The position numbers were made by a program, and so were the translations under genes. Below, piece by piece: positions 47,442 through 57,706 of a stretch of 64,000 bases of DNA. The stretch is taken from contig CM034548.1 of assembly GCA_020055645.1 (NCBI GenBank), positions 47,422,296-47,486,295 on the forward strand, written 5' to 3'. Every line of letters starts with the position of its first letter. Position 1 is the stretch's first letter. Below the pieces are notes generated by a model. It saw only the letters and a list, made by a program, of their open reading frames with translations, was not told the DNA's origin and searched no databases. The DNA is from Tomocerus qinae (Eukaryota > Arthropoda > Collembola > Entomobryomorpha > Tomoceridae).

Positions 47442-48873
47442 TTATTTAGTGATGTAAGCATTTCGATAAAATTGTGACTTGTTGACTCATGAAAGAAATT
47501 ACAGCAAGCTTTTCTAAACATAGTTTCACATTGTGCGTTTGTGTGCAGTTTGTTGCTTGGTTGTTTGAAAACTATTCTTTTTAACTCTTTTAATAACAGC
47601 TCAATTTATTACTAATTAAATTACTAAACTTAATACCATATTACTATTGGGAGATCGATTAAATTAACAATTAACGCTTTTATGCATATCGTATCGATTT
47701 TTATACATTTGCCTTCCGTAAAGATGTAATTTGTGGTCGTGTTCCTCCTTTTGCTTGTGGAGGATAGAGAACGCAGTCCAATCCAGGAAACAAAAGAGGA
47801 CATTTTTTGCCTTTTACCTTTTTTATAAAAAATGCAGGAATAAGGTTTAAAAGCTATCCGTTTTTACCTTTTTTGATGTAGCAATATGTCGCATTCACAT
47901 TCACTTTACATAAATAACTACGTAAATAAAATCGAAAAAGTTTAAAAAAGCAAAAGAAAAGGACTGCTTTATTAAAAATAGTAATCTTTTGCTTTTTTGT
48001 TTCCTGGTTCACTCAGAACGGTAGCTAATAACAATTAAGGCTGGGTTTGCTTTACTATCGGAAAACGCGTACATCAGTAAGTTTACATTTTGCATCCAAC
48101 CAATTTATTTCTCTCGAACCTGAAGGAGCAAATTAAAAAAGCATTTTGTTGTAGTACCTTAACATTTGAAGTTATTTGAAGTAAGAGAAATGTGTGTACA
48201 GAAACGTAGAAAAAGTTTCCATTTTTACTTCATTTTCAAATGTAAACGGCAAAAATTGGTTTTTTGCTTTAAAAATAAGTATAAGTAGGTGTTAACGTTA
48301 TTCAAGCAGATAGCACTAACCTGCAGTAAGTATACTTTCCAAGTGCAGTCGGAAAATGGTGAAATGGGATGGGTAGAAAAAATGTGTTGTTCGTTCTAGT
48401 TCATCAGTTGCCAGATATACGATATACTCCCATTACTCCGCTTACATGCATCTCAGTTTCATGTGGAGATGCTAGATGCAAGAATTAGAAGGAAATAGAA
48501 TTACCGAGAAGTTTAATTGACAGACAACAAACAACAATAACATTATATAAGAAATAAAAAATGAGATAAATGGTCTAATATCGAGACATTGATTTCAGAA
48601 GTTTATTTTTTCGTTGATAATAGCGTACCTATGCCTCCTTTCCTGTTCTAGGGTGTCAACTGTCATTTTGCATTACACAGTTGCCCATTATCCCAGTTTC
48701 ACTTGTCATGTCATCGTGTTCCTTCCTTCTCTCTTTATTCTTCTGGAGCCAATCGCAATGGGCTGGAGATAGACGAGTGAGGAGTTGAAGGAGGAAGTTG
48801 TGTGCAGTCTTGTACTCATTCATCTCCACTGGCATGCCATTTAACAATATTTCCTATTCTTCTGTTTGCCTCT
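47442..48873. other. No recognisable gene
   Basis: No supported ORF. TTTTTTGCCTTTTACC-like pyrimidine runs near 47810-47870 look like low complexity. Confidence 0.45.
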
Positions 48874-49292
48874 GTTTTCCGCAGTGTTGTACTGTTGACC
48901 ACTTTTTTGCATTTTGACCGGGCCACTGGTCAAAATGGTCAAAATGGCTAAAATGGTCAAAATATCAGTATACAGTTACTTAGGCTAGCAAATGAAATTT
49001 AAAATATTTAGAGAATGAAATATGGCCTAAAACCAATGAAACACTATTCTACTAACATCAGACTACAGAATGACACTCTCTAATCATTTTTAACTGCAAT
49101 CTTTAGAAAGTTGTATTTGTTGTTTACTGTTGCAGTAAAAGCTACCTTGGGGTCTCAATTAACCCCAAACAGGCATTTTGTCCATTTTGACCATTTTGAC
49201 CACTTTTTAATTTTTTTTGACCGGGCCATTTTGACCATTATGACCATTATGACCACTAGTGGTTTTAACCACTGCACAACACTGGTTTTCCG
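48874..49292. mobile_element. hAT-like MITE, 403 bp, perfect 8-bp TSD GTTTTCCG
   Basis: TSDs at 48874-48881 and 49285-49292; element 48882-49284, ends CAGTGTTGTACTG and CTGCACAACACTG. Iterated units are GGTCAAAATGG on the left and CATTTTGACC / CATTATGACC on the right, with GACCGGGCCACTGG and GACCGGGCCATTTTGACC cores. The unrelated middle resembles the middle of the 21044 element (TTTTTAACT...TTGTATTTGTTG versus TTTTTAACT...CATTTATTTGTTG). No transposase. Confidence 0.95.
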
Positions 49293-51191
49293 TCCTTGAA
49301 ACCCCACCAATATTTTCACGATAAAGGACTCTACACTACACTGTCTAGTCAAACGAACTTTCTCTTTCAATATTTGGACCTCATATTAAACTTTCACTGA
49401 CAAATTTACGCATTAGCATATTAGCAGATTATTATTCATTAGTTAGTGGAAGATGTTACCAACTGACGATGCAACTTCAGCGAGGACACTGATGTCTTAT
49501 TTATGCTCGGCATCCTTCAATATCTTTACTTTTCTGGTCTGTGCTTAATAATGGTTCCATGTCAGTACCAATAGTAATTGATTTTGAATCATCTTAGTAA
49601 CTGCAAAGAGTAAGTTCTTTTTGATTTGAGATTAGGTAAAAATATCTCGTAAGCTACCATGTAGTAAATGTTGTCCTCATCATGACACTAACTTGAAACA
49701 GTCTGAATCGATTTGGATTTGAAAATAAATGCTCTAACTAATGTGAAGAAATGTTACAACTAGTAATTGCTTTTAATAATCCCCTATTCAAAAAATATAT
49801 TTTGGCAAAACGTCAATTTTGCGGTTTGCAGTTAAACAGTAAAAGCTTCAAATTAGATGCAGAATATTTATAAACTGCGCTTACGAAATTGTGACATTGT
49901 TCTATCCTACCCACGTTTAACATAGCCCTCAGCGGGTAACATTTGACACAGTTCCTTATTGCAAGCAATTATGACTGCATTCAGAAAACAATTCGGAAGA
50001 GGACGGCGGACGCCATATGACCTGCGAAGAATGCCCTATAGATATTGTGAATTTGGCAAGTCATTGAAAAACGAGGGAGAACGAATTGAAATCAACATCA
50101 ATTACGTCATGCTTGATATTGTGTTCTTGATATGTTGGAAGAAATTGCAATGGATACTATCATCGACGTTGTATGAAAATAAATAACTAAAAACCGTTAA
50201 ACGGTAATTGCTAAAGTTTCAAATATAATAATAAAGTGGTATACGCAAATTAACTTGTGATAAAATACTTTTGTATGTTTTAGTAGTGGCCTCTAAGCAC
50301 TAAAAATAACAATTTTTTGCAAAATGTACTATAAAAATACTATAACCTGCATTTTCCATCTTCCAGGTATCCGTATATTGTATAGTTAGACTGAATTTTG
50401 TTTTGCTGTTACATCCAGTTAAAATGAAATGCTGAAGACAACTTTTCCATATTCATCTTAGCAATAATAATAATATTTATTCGTCAACATCTAAGATTAT
50501 AAAAATAATTACAACCAAGCAAGCTTTTGTGTTGATATTATCATTAATCAATAGTGTGTTGCAGATTTATAAGATACTGTACTGATACATTTAAAGATTA
50601 TAATATTTATAGGTATTAAGTAGTATTACCCGTTATAGCAGAGTGACATGACAAGTTACACACATTTTTAAAAAATTTATCTTTGACTATCAGACATTCA
50701 CATATTTGCTCTTTCAAGAGATATTGTTTAAGCTCCCTATTAAATGAGGAAGCATCTTCAATTGTTTGCATGTCTTTAGGTTAGTCATTTCACAATTAGA
50801 AGCTGCCTCATGAAACGATCTTGTGATGAATCTCTATGGTTCTCCAATACTTTTGTTTTTCTTCTTCTGACTTTCTTTTTCAATAGATGAGTTAGGAGTT
50901 TTATTCAGCTCAAAGTTTTATCATCTTTGATGTCAAAATATTGCCCTGGTATATAACTGTAATTAGTCAGTACCTAAAATATATTCAGTTTGATAACCTT
51001 TCGGATTCATGTAGTAAACTTTCGGCCTCAGGGCGTATCATTTAGTTGTCTTATAAATATGGCACACAATTTCTTACGAAAACAACGACTCACATAGCTC
51101 CTGATAGCTTGTGCTACTCAGAATTTGATAATAAAGGAACTACTGTTAAAAAAGTTTTTGTTTTCAGCAACTTAAGCACCTACCGTATTAA
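49293..51191. other. No convincing gene
   Basis: One ORF at 49959-50186 faintly resembles an N-terminal transposase helix-turn-helix (see rejected list). Nothing else is supported. Confidence 0.4.
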
Positions 51192-51298
51192 TCGATTTAG
51201 TTCCCCAGGGGAACTCCCATTTGGAGACTATTTTTTGGTCAAAAATATTCTTATAGTTCCCCACATGGGGAATTATTATGATATGGGGAACTATATTT
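51192..51298. repeat. TTCCCC-motif inverted repeat cluster
   Basis: AGTTCCCCAGGGGAACT (51199-51215) is a near-perfect 17-bp palindrome. It is followed by AGTTCCCCACATGGGGAA (51255) and ATGGGGAACT (51283). The outer AGTTCCCC/GGGGAACT pair may be MITE ends, but no TSD was found. The ORF across it is not conserved-looking. Confidence 0.5.
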
Positions 51299-54200
51299 CG
51301 AATGGCAAATTAAAACATTTCAATGTCAAATTTTTGTATTATTTCAAAGCAAAATTAAATTGTAAATATAGTGAATGAGCTTATTAGTAGGAATTTAGAT
51401 TTCAACATGGTCGTCAGAGGATAGAGATACGTCCATAGGTTCCGTTAGATCAACATCCATTTTATCGTCATCATCGTCATTTTACTTTACAAACTTTACC
51501 ACTTTTTAGCCTTTAAATCTCCGAATACCCTAATAGTACACTCTCTCAGTATAATCAACTAATACCTACCACCTACCCTAATCTAATATGCGTCCATCCC
51601 CAGTGCATACTTTTTCTACTCAGAATTTTCGGCCACAACTGCCAATAATGATTTGGGAGATGTGAATCCTTAAATTTAACTTGAAATTTTTGTGAGACAA
51701 TCAAAGGTTCGAAATTGATCGTTCTAATGCTCCAGGATGTTGCAAGGTCTTAATATCAATTTTTTAAAAGCTAACTGCCTTTTTAGTTTCCCCCAAACGA
51801 TGACAATTATTTGAATTTCAGCAACATGTAATCAGTGTCAGCTTAGTGATGTAGTAGGTGGTTCTGTAATATTTGTATATGTACATCTAGGATTCATCCA
51901 CTTGCTACGATATCATGACTATAGTATAAACGTAAAGTTACTCATGCGCATTGAATTCAGAATGTATAAATGTCGGTATGTATGTCAGGCATCAAAATGT
52001 TTTGGCAGCCTGGTTGGTATTGAGCCAATGAAATCCAAGTAATGCATAATACCTACCCTAATGTCTTCCTGCTTTAGACGAAGAGAAAAAGAGTGCGTTA
52101 TGCATTACGAATGCAACTATTTCTCTTGGCGATTCTATTATGCAGAATAACTTTGCTCTCAGAGAAACCCACAATGAGTGAGCCCCGCAATAGAGTAAAC
52201 ATAAGAAACTTAAACAGGACACAGGGAAACAAAAGTGGAGCTTCTGTTCGGCAGTAGAGTTCAGTACAGAGTAGAGAAAGCGACAAAACGCGTAAAATTC
52301 CTTGCAAAAACTTTCCCTTATCCTTTTGCAGAGCATTTGTTATAATTCCTTGTGCATCCTTCCGCGCCAAGTTAATGTGTTAGTGGAACAAAATAGAAGT
52401 ATTTTCATGCTCTTAGCCTCCTTATCCGTTTGTGGAAATCTACAACTATTTGAAAAGTTCAAAACTGTTCTTTGAACAGCCCAAAGTTTTAAATCTTCGA
52501 AATCATGCAAAGATATATTATTATTCAATTCCTTCACATCATACATCATTATAACCTAATACACCATCCTATTGTTTTCAAGGCCAGCTGAAAAAAACGA
52601 TAGCAATTCACATTAATATTTTTCATTTTGTGCCATATAAATAAAAATTGCTCTATACAAGGTAGGAGGGTGCCCACTTCGATAGCATATAAAAACAAAG
52701 GTTCGAATACCGAAAGTAAATAGACGTTTCCCACAATTCCAGGATAACACAGACAGGTACTGATAGTCATTTCAATACCTATTCATGTTAATTTAGTGAC
52801 CGGTCACCAATTGTGGGAATCCTCTATTAGTAAAATCCAAATATTCGTGGAATGAAAATTAGTTCCTTTCCTACAATACTGCTAGGTACTTATTATATAC
52901 CATAAATATTATATAGTTACTTTATATAAATGACAGAACTTTGGCTATTATACAATAGGATCTTACAAAATACACGACCACCAAAATGTGATGGATGGTA
53001 TGACTATGACCAATGTGTAAAAGATTAAAATGTTGCTTGAGCAAGGCAATAGAACTTCATAGTGGGTCAAACAAGTGAAAAAAGTCACGACACCACCCTA
53101 AATTTTTTAACTTGGGTTTTGTTGTTGGATTTCAATATATAAAATCTACCCCACGACTCAGTTTAAGCACCCATAGAGATTTTAAGGATGTGTATGTAGT
53201 TCTAATGGACACTACAGAGTTCTGTAAACATAAACAGAAATACTGATGCACACATTAGATATACAAGCATTGCAAATGTTTATGTACAGTGAGGCTGAGT
53301 TCGGAAATTTATCGAGGTTCAGTTGAGTTGGCTCGTTAGTCTAGTTTTACGGTCTCTTTTAGAGATATATGTTTTCTCGTCTCTCATGGATTGGAGCTTG
53401 CCTTCTAAGTTGTATACATATGTACATACATGTAATGGCAACTCGTCTTATTTTTTCCAACTTCTGTTGTTACAGATAGTTCTGTTGTGTTTCTTATCAT
53501 GACAGAGGAAGGATTCTGCTGTCTGCTCCTTCCTTCTATATTTTTTCTTTTCTATTCTCAACTCCAAGAAATCGAAGCGAAAACTCATGTTTCCTACCAC
53601 TGCTTTTACTTTATAATTCAACTTTAACTTTTCTAAACTTTAGCTTAGTCACTTTCGTTCCTCATTCTATGCCATAGGTCGAGATTTTTAACAGTTGTTA
53701 CTTGATATCTCTTTTATCCCCACAATATCATGTTACTTAATTAAGAAAAACCCTTTTGATTTTATCTCTATTGTCTACGCTACTAAATGTCTTTGAATTG
53801 ACATTCATCCTATTTCCACAGAAGCGCTGGTGGTATACATTTTTAACATGTGTTTGGATTTTAACTGACTAAGCATTTAAAACAACGACCTGTTTGCATC
53901 TAAATAACTGAGATCCTAAATGCAATCAAGTGATGTAGTTCAGTATCATCAACATGCACGGAATGTGCCTAACTATTTTCGATCAAAGTAAGTAGTTGGT
54001 GGATGTACATTTGTAGTTTTGTAGTATGGGTCAGAATTATGTTGCATGTTAGAAGGGGGAATTTTGGGAGTGAATTAGAACAGATTGCTTTGCATGCGGA
54101 GTTACGAAAAGGAAGGATAGACAATGGAGTACCATTGGAGCTGCATTGGGACTTGAGACGAAAGAGCGAAACAAAAAAGAGACTATTTGGAAAGTTGAAA

Positions 54201-54749
54201 CAATTTGGAGTTGAGATCCAGACGTGCACACATACACAACATAGATAAATGTAACCTTGATTGCTCTTTTTGTCTTTTTCCTGTCAGAGAGATAGTAGGG
54301 AATAAAGAGTCGACTCTGAGCTAAATGAGGATTTGGGACGCGGAGCGAATGATTGCTTGCCGTTCCGTAGACAAATGTACTCACTCATTGTGAAAACTAA
54401 TCCGGCAAAATATTTCCGACTGCTCATCCTACAGTCTTTCTTCTCCTATTTTAATTCTACATCATCGTAGTAACATCGTAGTAAGTAACATTGGGTTGCC
54501 CCCATCCTCTGCGTCCTCTGCTCTACTTCTCCTCCGACATGCATTACAGGAATCAAATCAAGGCCTGCAATTCATGCATCTGCTAGACAACAATTACTTG
54601 GATTTATTGCCACAACAACAACTTTTATCAAAGCATTCTTTGTACCCTCTACTCATCTGCCTGGCTTAAGTTTATGTAAAATATGTATACCACACTCTTC
54701 TAGCAAGAGTTAGGGTTTCCTGCCACCTGGAAATATCAGTAGCTCTAGG
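51299..54749. other. No recognisable gene
   Basis: Short ORFs without domain motifs; overlapping opposite-strand frames at 53969-54384 have no family resemblance. One small repeat at 52724-52822. Confidence 0.45.
52724..52822 (-). repeat. Small repeat with TTCCCACAATT inverted ends
   Basis: TTTCCCACAATT at 52728 faces CAATTGTGGGAA at 52809, and the left part matches 32426-32459 in reverse complement. GTCACCAATTGTGGGAA also resembles the arm end of the 46671 fold-back. No TSD seen. Confidence 0.45.
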
Positions 54750-55452
54750 ACACCGAATAGAAAATAGCCAATGCCAAAGTAGAAAACAGGCCAAGCCGAA
54801 GTGGAAGTCAGCCGAAACCGAATAGAAATTAGCCGAAACCGAAGTGGAAATTGGTTCAAACCGACGTGGAAAATCACCGAAGCCTAAGTGGAAATTAGCA
54901 TACGCCAATGCCGAAGCATAAATTGCTGAAGTTGTGGTGTAAATGTAACCGCCGAAGCCGAATAGAACATAGTCGACGCCGAAGTGGAATTTAGCCGAAG
55001 CCCAATAGAAACTAGCCGACGCCGACGTGGAAATTAGCCGAAGTCGAAAATGCCCGAAGCCGAAGTGCTTGGCCTGTTTTCTACTTCGGCATTGGCTATT
55101 TTCTATTCGGCGTCGGCAGGTATACTTTTACTTCGGCGGCGACAACTTTTCACTTTTTCTTCGGCGTCGGCTATTTTCCCTTCGGCGTTGGCCAATTTCA
55201 ACCAACTTATGCTGTGCTGATTTCCACTTCAGCTTCGGCTATTTTCCTTCGGCTTCGGCGCCGATGCTTCGGTGTACGCTAATTTCTATTCGGCATGGGC
55301 TAAAATTTGACTTCGGCGTTTGCTACGTCTAAAGCTGCAAACACACTACTTTCCATTCAGTTTCGGCTAAATTCCACTTCGGCTTGGGCTGTTTTTTACC
55401 TAGGTGCAGGCTATGTTCTATTCAGCTTCGGTTCGGCAATTTATGTGGGTAA
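54750..55452. repeat. Iterated AGCCGAAGCCGAA array, both orientations
   Basis: The first half (54750-55065) is built of 21-22 bp units such as AGCCGAAACCGAATAGAAAT and AGCCGAAGTGGAAATT on the plus strand. The second half (55066-55440) carries the reverse units (CTTCGGCTATTTTC). A 43-bp near-perfect inverted repeat pairs 54753-54797 with 55067-55112. CG content inside units is high for the region. It forms the outer part of the element at 55453-56594. Three small ORFs here are by-products. Confidence 0.85.
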
Positions 55453-56700
55453 AGGTTTCTGGGTCAATAGAAAAAGGTTTTTTGTCAATAAAAAGAAGGT
55501 TTTTAGAAAATAGTCTAATGGTCCATACCATGAAGTAACTGGGTCAATAAAAAAAGTACGAAAGTCAATAGATTGAGTACAAAGGGCAATACTTAGAATG
55601 ATTTTTATTTAGTCAATATTAAATCATAATTATAATGTCAAATGGGATCTTTGAATGATTTTTATAGTTAGAAAAAATTAAATCAACATGTAATTGATTT
55701 TTAGGCAATAAAATTGCGTTAGTTAAACTAATTCACGGTTTCACCAGAGCTTTGGTTATGCCTGGAGGTCTTCCTGGTTTTCTTTTTACACTAACAGGTA
55801 TCTGTTTAGCCTGTGCGGGAAATGTATGTAGTTTTCTCATGCTGGCAATTCCAATTATGTGTTTGTATGTGTTCCAACTATTGTCCTTACAATAAAAGTA
55901 AATCACTTTTCCGCCTTGATTAACATTTTTTGAAAGGGTATTCCAGTCATCTTTTATGTCCAATAAAGCTTCTTCTTCGGTTTTATACTTTTTTAAAATA
56001 CGCCATTTAATTCCGTTTACTTTGGGTTGGACATTTTCAGATTCAGAATTTGTATCTGTTTCGGAATTACTAGAGTCGTAAATAAGTTGAGACGACATGT
56101 TTTTAAACTAACAGTCAGCTCAGACGCAGCCTCAACACAAATGAAATACCATAAAGAAATTCATTGGCATAGGTAACCTCTTATCTATCATTGATAAGAA
56201 GTTTGATTAAGACCTAGACCTATGCCTTGACGTATGCAGGCCATAGTAGGTCCAAAAGAGATAGCTCAAGAGATACCTCCAGGCATAACCAAAGCTCTGG
56301 TGAAACCGTGAATTAGTTTAAATAACGCAACTTTATTGCCTAAAAATCAATTACATGTTGATTTAATTTTTTCTAACTATAAAAATCATTCAAAGATCCC
56401 ATTTGACATTATAATTATGATTTAATATTGACTAAATAAAAATCATTCTAAGTATTGCCCTTTGTACTCGATCTATTGACTTTCGTACTTTTTTTTATTG
56501 ACCCAGTTACTTCATGGTATGGACCATTAGACTATTTTCTAAAAACCTTCTTTTTATTGACAAAAACCTTTTTCTATTGACCCTGAAAACCCTACCCAAT
56601 TTATGCTTCGGCATTGGCGTAGGCTAATTTCCACTTCGGCCTCTGGCATCTTCCACTTCGGCTTGGGCTAAAATTTTATTTCGGTTTTGTAAGTATTCTA
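55453..56700. mobile_element. Long-inverted-arm element (MULE-like) with AT-hook ORF
   Basis: Left arm 55453-55769 and right arm 56275-56594 are reverse complements at ~97% by eye. Outside each arm lie CGAAG-type iterated units; on the right they run to ~56700 (CTTCGGCATTGGCG, CACTTCGGC). The centre holds a minus-strand ORF whose last codons lie in the left arm, so the right arm bears an antisense copy of the ORF's 3' end. Long arms with iterated subterminal units and a small DNA-binding ORF resemble the MULE at 14.8 kb. The outer termini and TSD could not be fixed, so the superfamily is inferred. Confidence 0.8.
55733..56098 (-). CDS. Small putative DNA-binding protein with AT-hook
   Basis: A 121-residue intact ORF. 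Residues 1-25 are Ser/Asp/Glu/Asn-rich (starting MSSQLIYDSS). Residues ~30-95 hold WRILKKYKTEEEAL, DDWNTLS and IYFYCKDNSWNTYKH, the W...EEA...W...YYxC layout seen in FLYWCH/WRKY-like domains at MULE transposase N-termini, though only one Cys is present. Residues 104-112 (VKRKPGRPPG region) are an AT-hook. The acidic head followed by a W-[KR]-[FI] block parallels the ORF at 15242, so the two may be distant relatives. It has no catalytic domain. It may bind the element's iterated arms. The start is the first Met; the 177 bp between start and right arm would hold its promoter (a CTTATCTATCATTGATAAG near-palindrome lies at ~56191). Confidence 0.6.
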   Translation of the reverse strand: MSSQLIYDSSNSETDTNSESENVQPKVNGIKWRILKKYKTEEEALLDIKDDWNTLSKNVNQGGKVIYFYCKDNSWNTYKHIIGIASMRKLHTFPAQAKQIPVSVKRKPGRPPGITKALVKP

Positions 56701-57228
56701 TAAGTACATTTTCGGATAAACAATGGAGCTTCGTCTTAATTAATCCGAACTTCAAAGAAATCAATTGACTGTATCCTTACTGTGTCGGACAAGCCTTATT
56801 TAAAGCCTGCTTCTTCAATTTTTAACTATTGGCTAGAATTCGGCTTGCCTTCCCTTCCTCTTCAGAAGTCCTGATACCCCTGATTCCCGTATTCATTTGG
56901 AAATAGCATAGATGTAGAATCAACGGTTCTGGGGAACTCGCTTATTTCCTCTGTGCAGGTTGCAGGTGAAGATACGAGTAAGTTGTCGCTCATGCATTGG
57001 CTTGTAATAACAATTGTGTATATGCAAATGGCGATATAGTATAAGTAGTGAGGTGATTACTGTGAATTTAAGAAATTATTTATGTGAGTTAGTAAAAGTC
57101 TCTAGACCCGATGGCTTCATTTGTATATTATACTAAATCTCAGCGTCAGATGAGATCCACCTCCAGATACGAAAAAAATTTACATGCACAAATTCTCTGG
57201 ATGCCGGAATGAAAACATTTTTGGGTTT
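56701..57228. other. No recognisable gene
   Basis: No supported ORF or repeat. Confidence 0.4.
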
Positions 57229-57706
57229 AATAATATTGATTACATGGAAACACAGGCGGTGTGACTTTACAGGAGCAGGGAATCACCGGACGAGTGGAAT
57301 TACCGACACTTCCAAAAGTCGTGCAAGTAAACTTGTACGTGTAATTAACAGCCATAACTGGCATTCTTAACACATTTAAATGTTGTTAAACATAATTTCA
57401 TTCTAGATTTACATAACATGTTGAAATAATAAAGTTGATAACAATCAATTTTTAAAGTCTAAAGCAATTAAAACTTGGGTTTATGATTAAAATATAGAAA
57501 TAACTTAATTAATAAATATTAAAGTACAATTGATATTATACTTAGTACATTGGAATAATAGATGTATTAGATGCTGGATTCCCGCATTAGTTAGCCTAGA
57601 CAAGCATACTACCACACCACTGCAAGCGGCGGTAGTTGCACAGCTCCGGTGATTCCCGTCTCCTGTAAAGTCGCATCGCCTGTATTTCCCTGCCACCAAT
57701 AATATT
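57229..57706. mobile_element. MULE-like MITE, 460 bp, perfect 9-bp TSD AATAATATT
   Basis: TSDs at 57229-57237 and 57698-57706; element 57238-57697. Inverted ends start with G; 14 bp of weak match precede a strong inner match (ACAGGCG, GACTTTACAGGAG, GGGAATCACCGGA). A 9-bp TSD with G-starting termini fits MULE. The middle is AT-rich without an ORF. Confidence 0.85.

Noticed and set aside
49959-50186. 75-codon ORF with a faint helix-turn-helix transposase look (AFRKQFG..RRTPYDLRRMPYRYCEFGKS)
   Set aside because: Only a loose pattern match; no downstream catalytic domain, terminal repeats or second copy. A profile search against transposase N-terminal HTH families would settle it.
51046-51378. 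110-codon ORF
   Set aside because: It runs through the TTCCCC palindromic repeat cluster, has no domain motif, and its length is within chance for this window.
54003-54248. 81-codon ORF with charged, helix-like translation
   Set aside because: No recognisable family, and overlapping long frames on the other strand suggest chance openness of GC-richer DNA.
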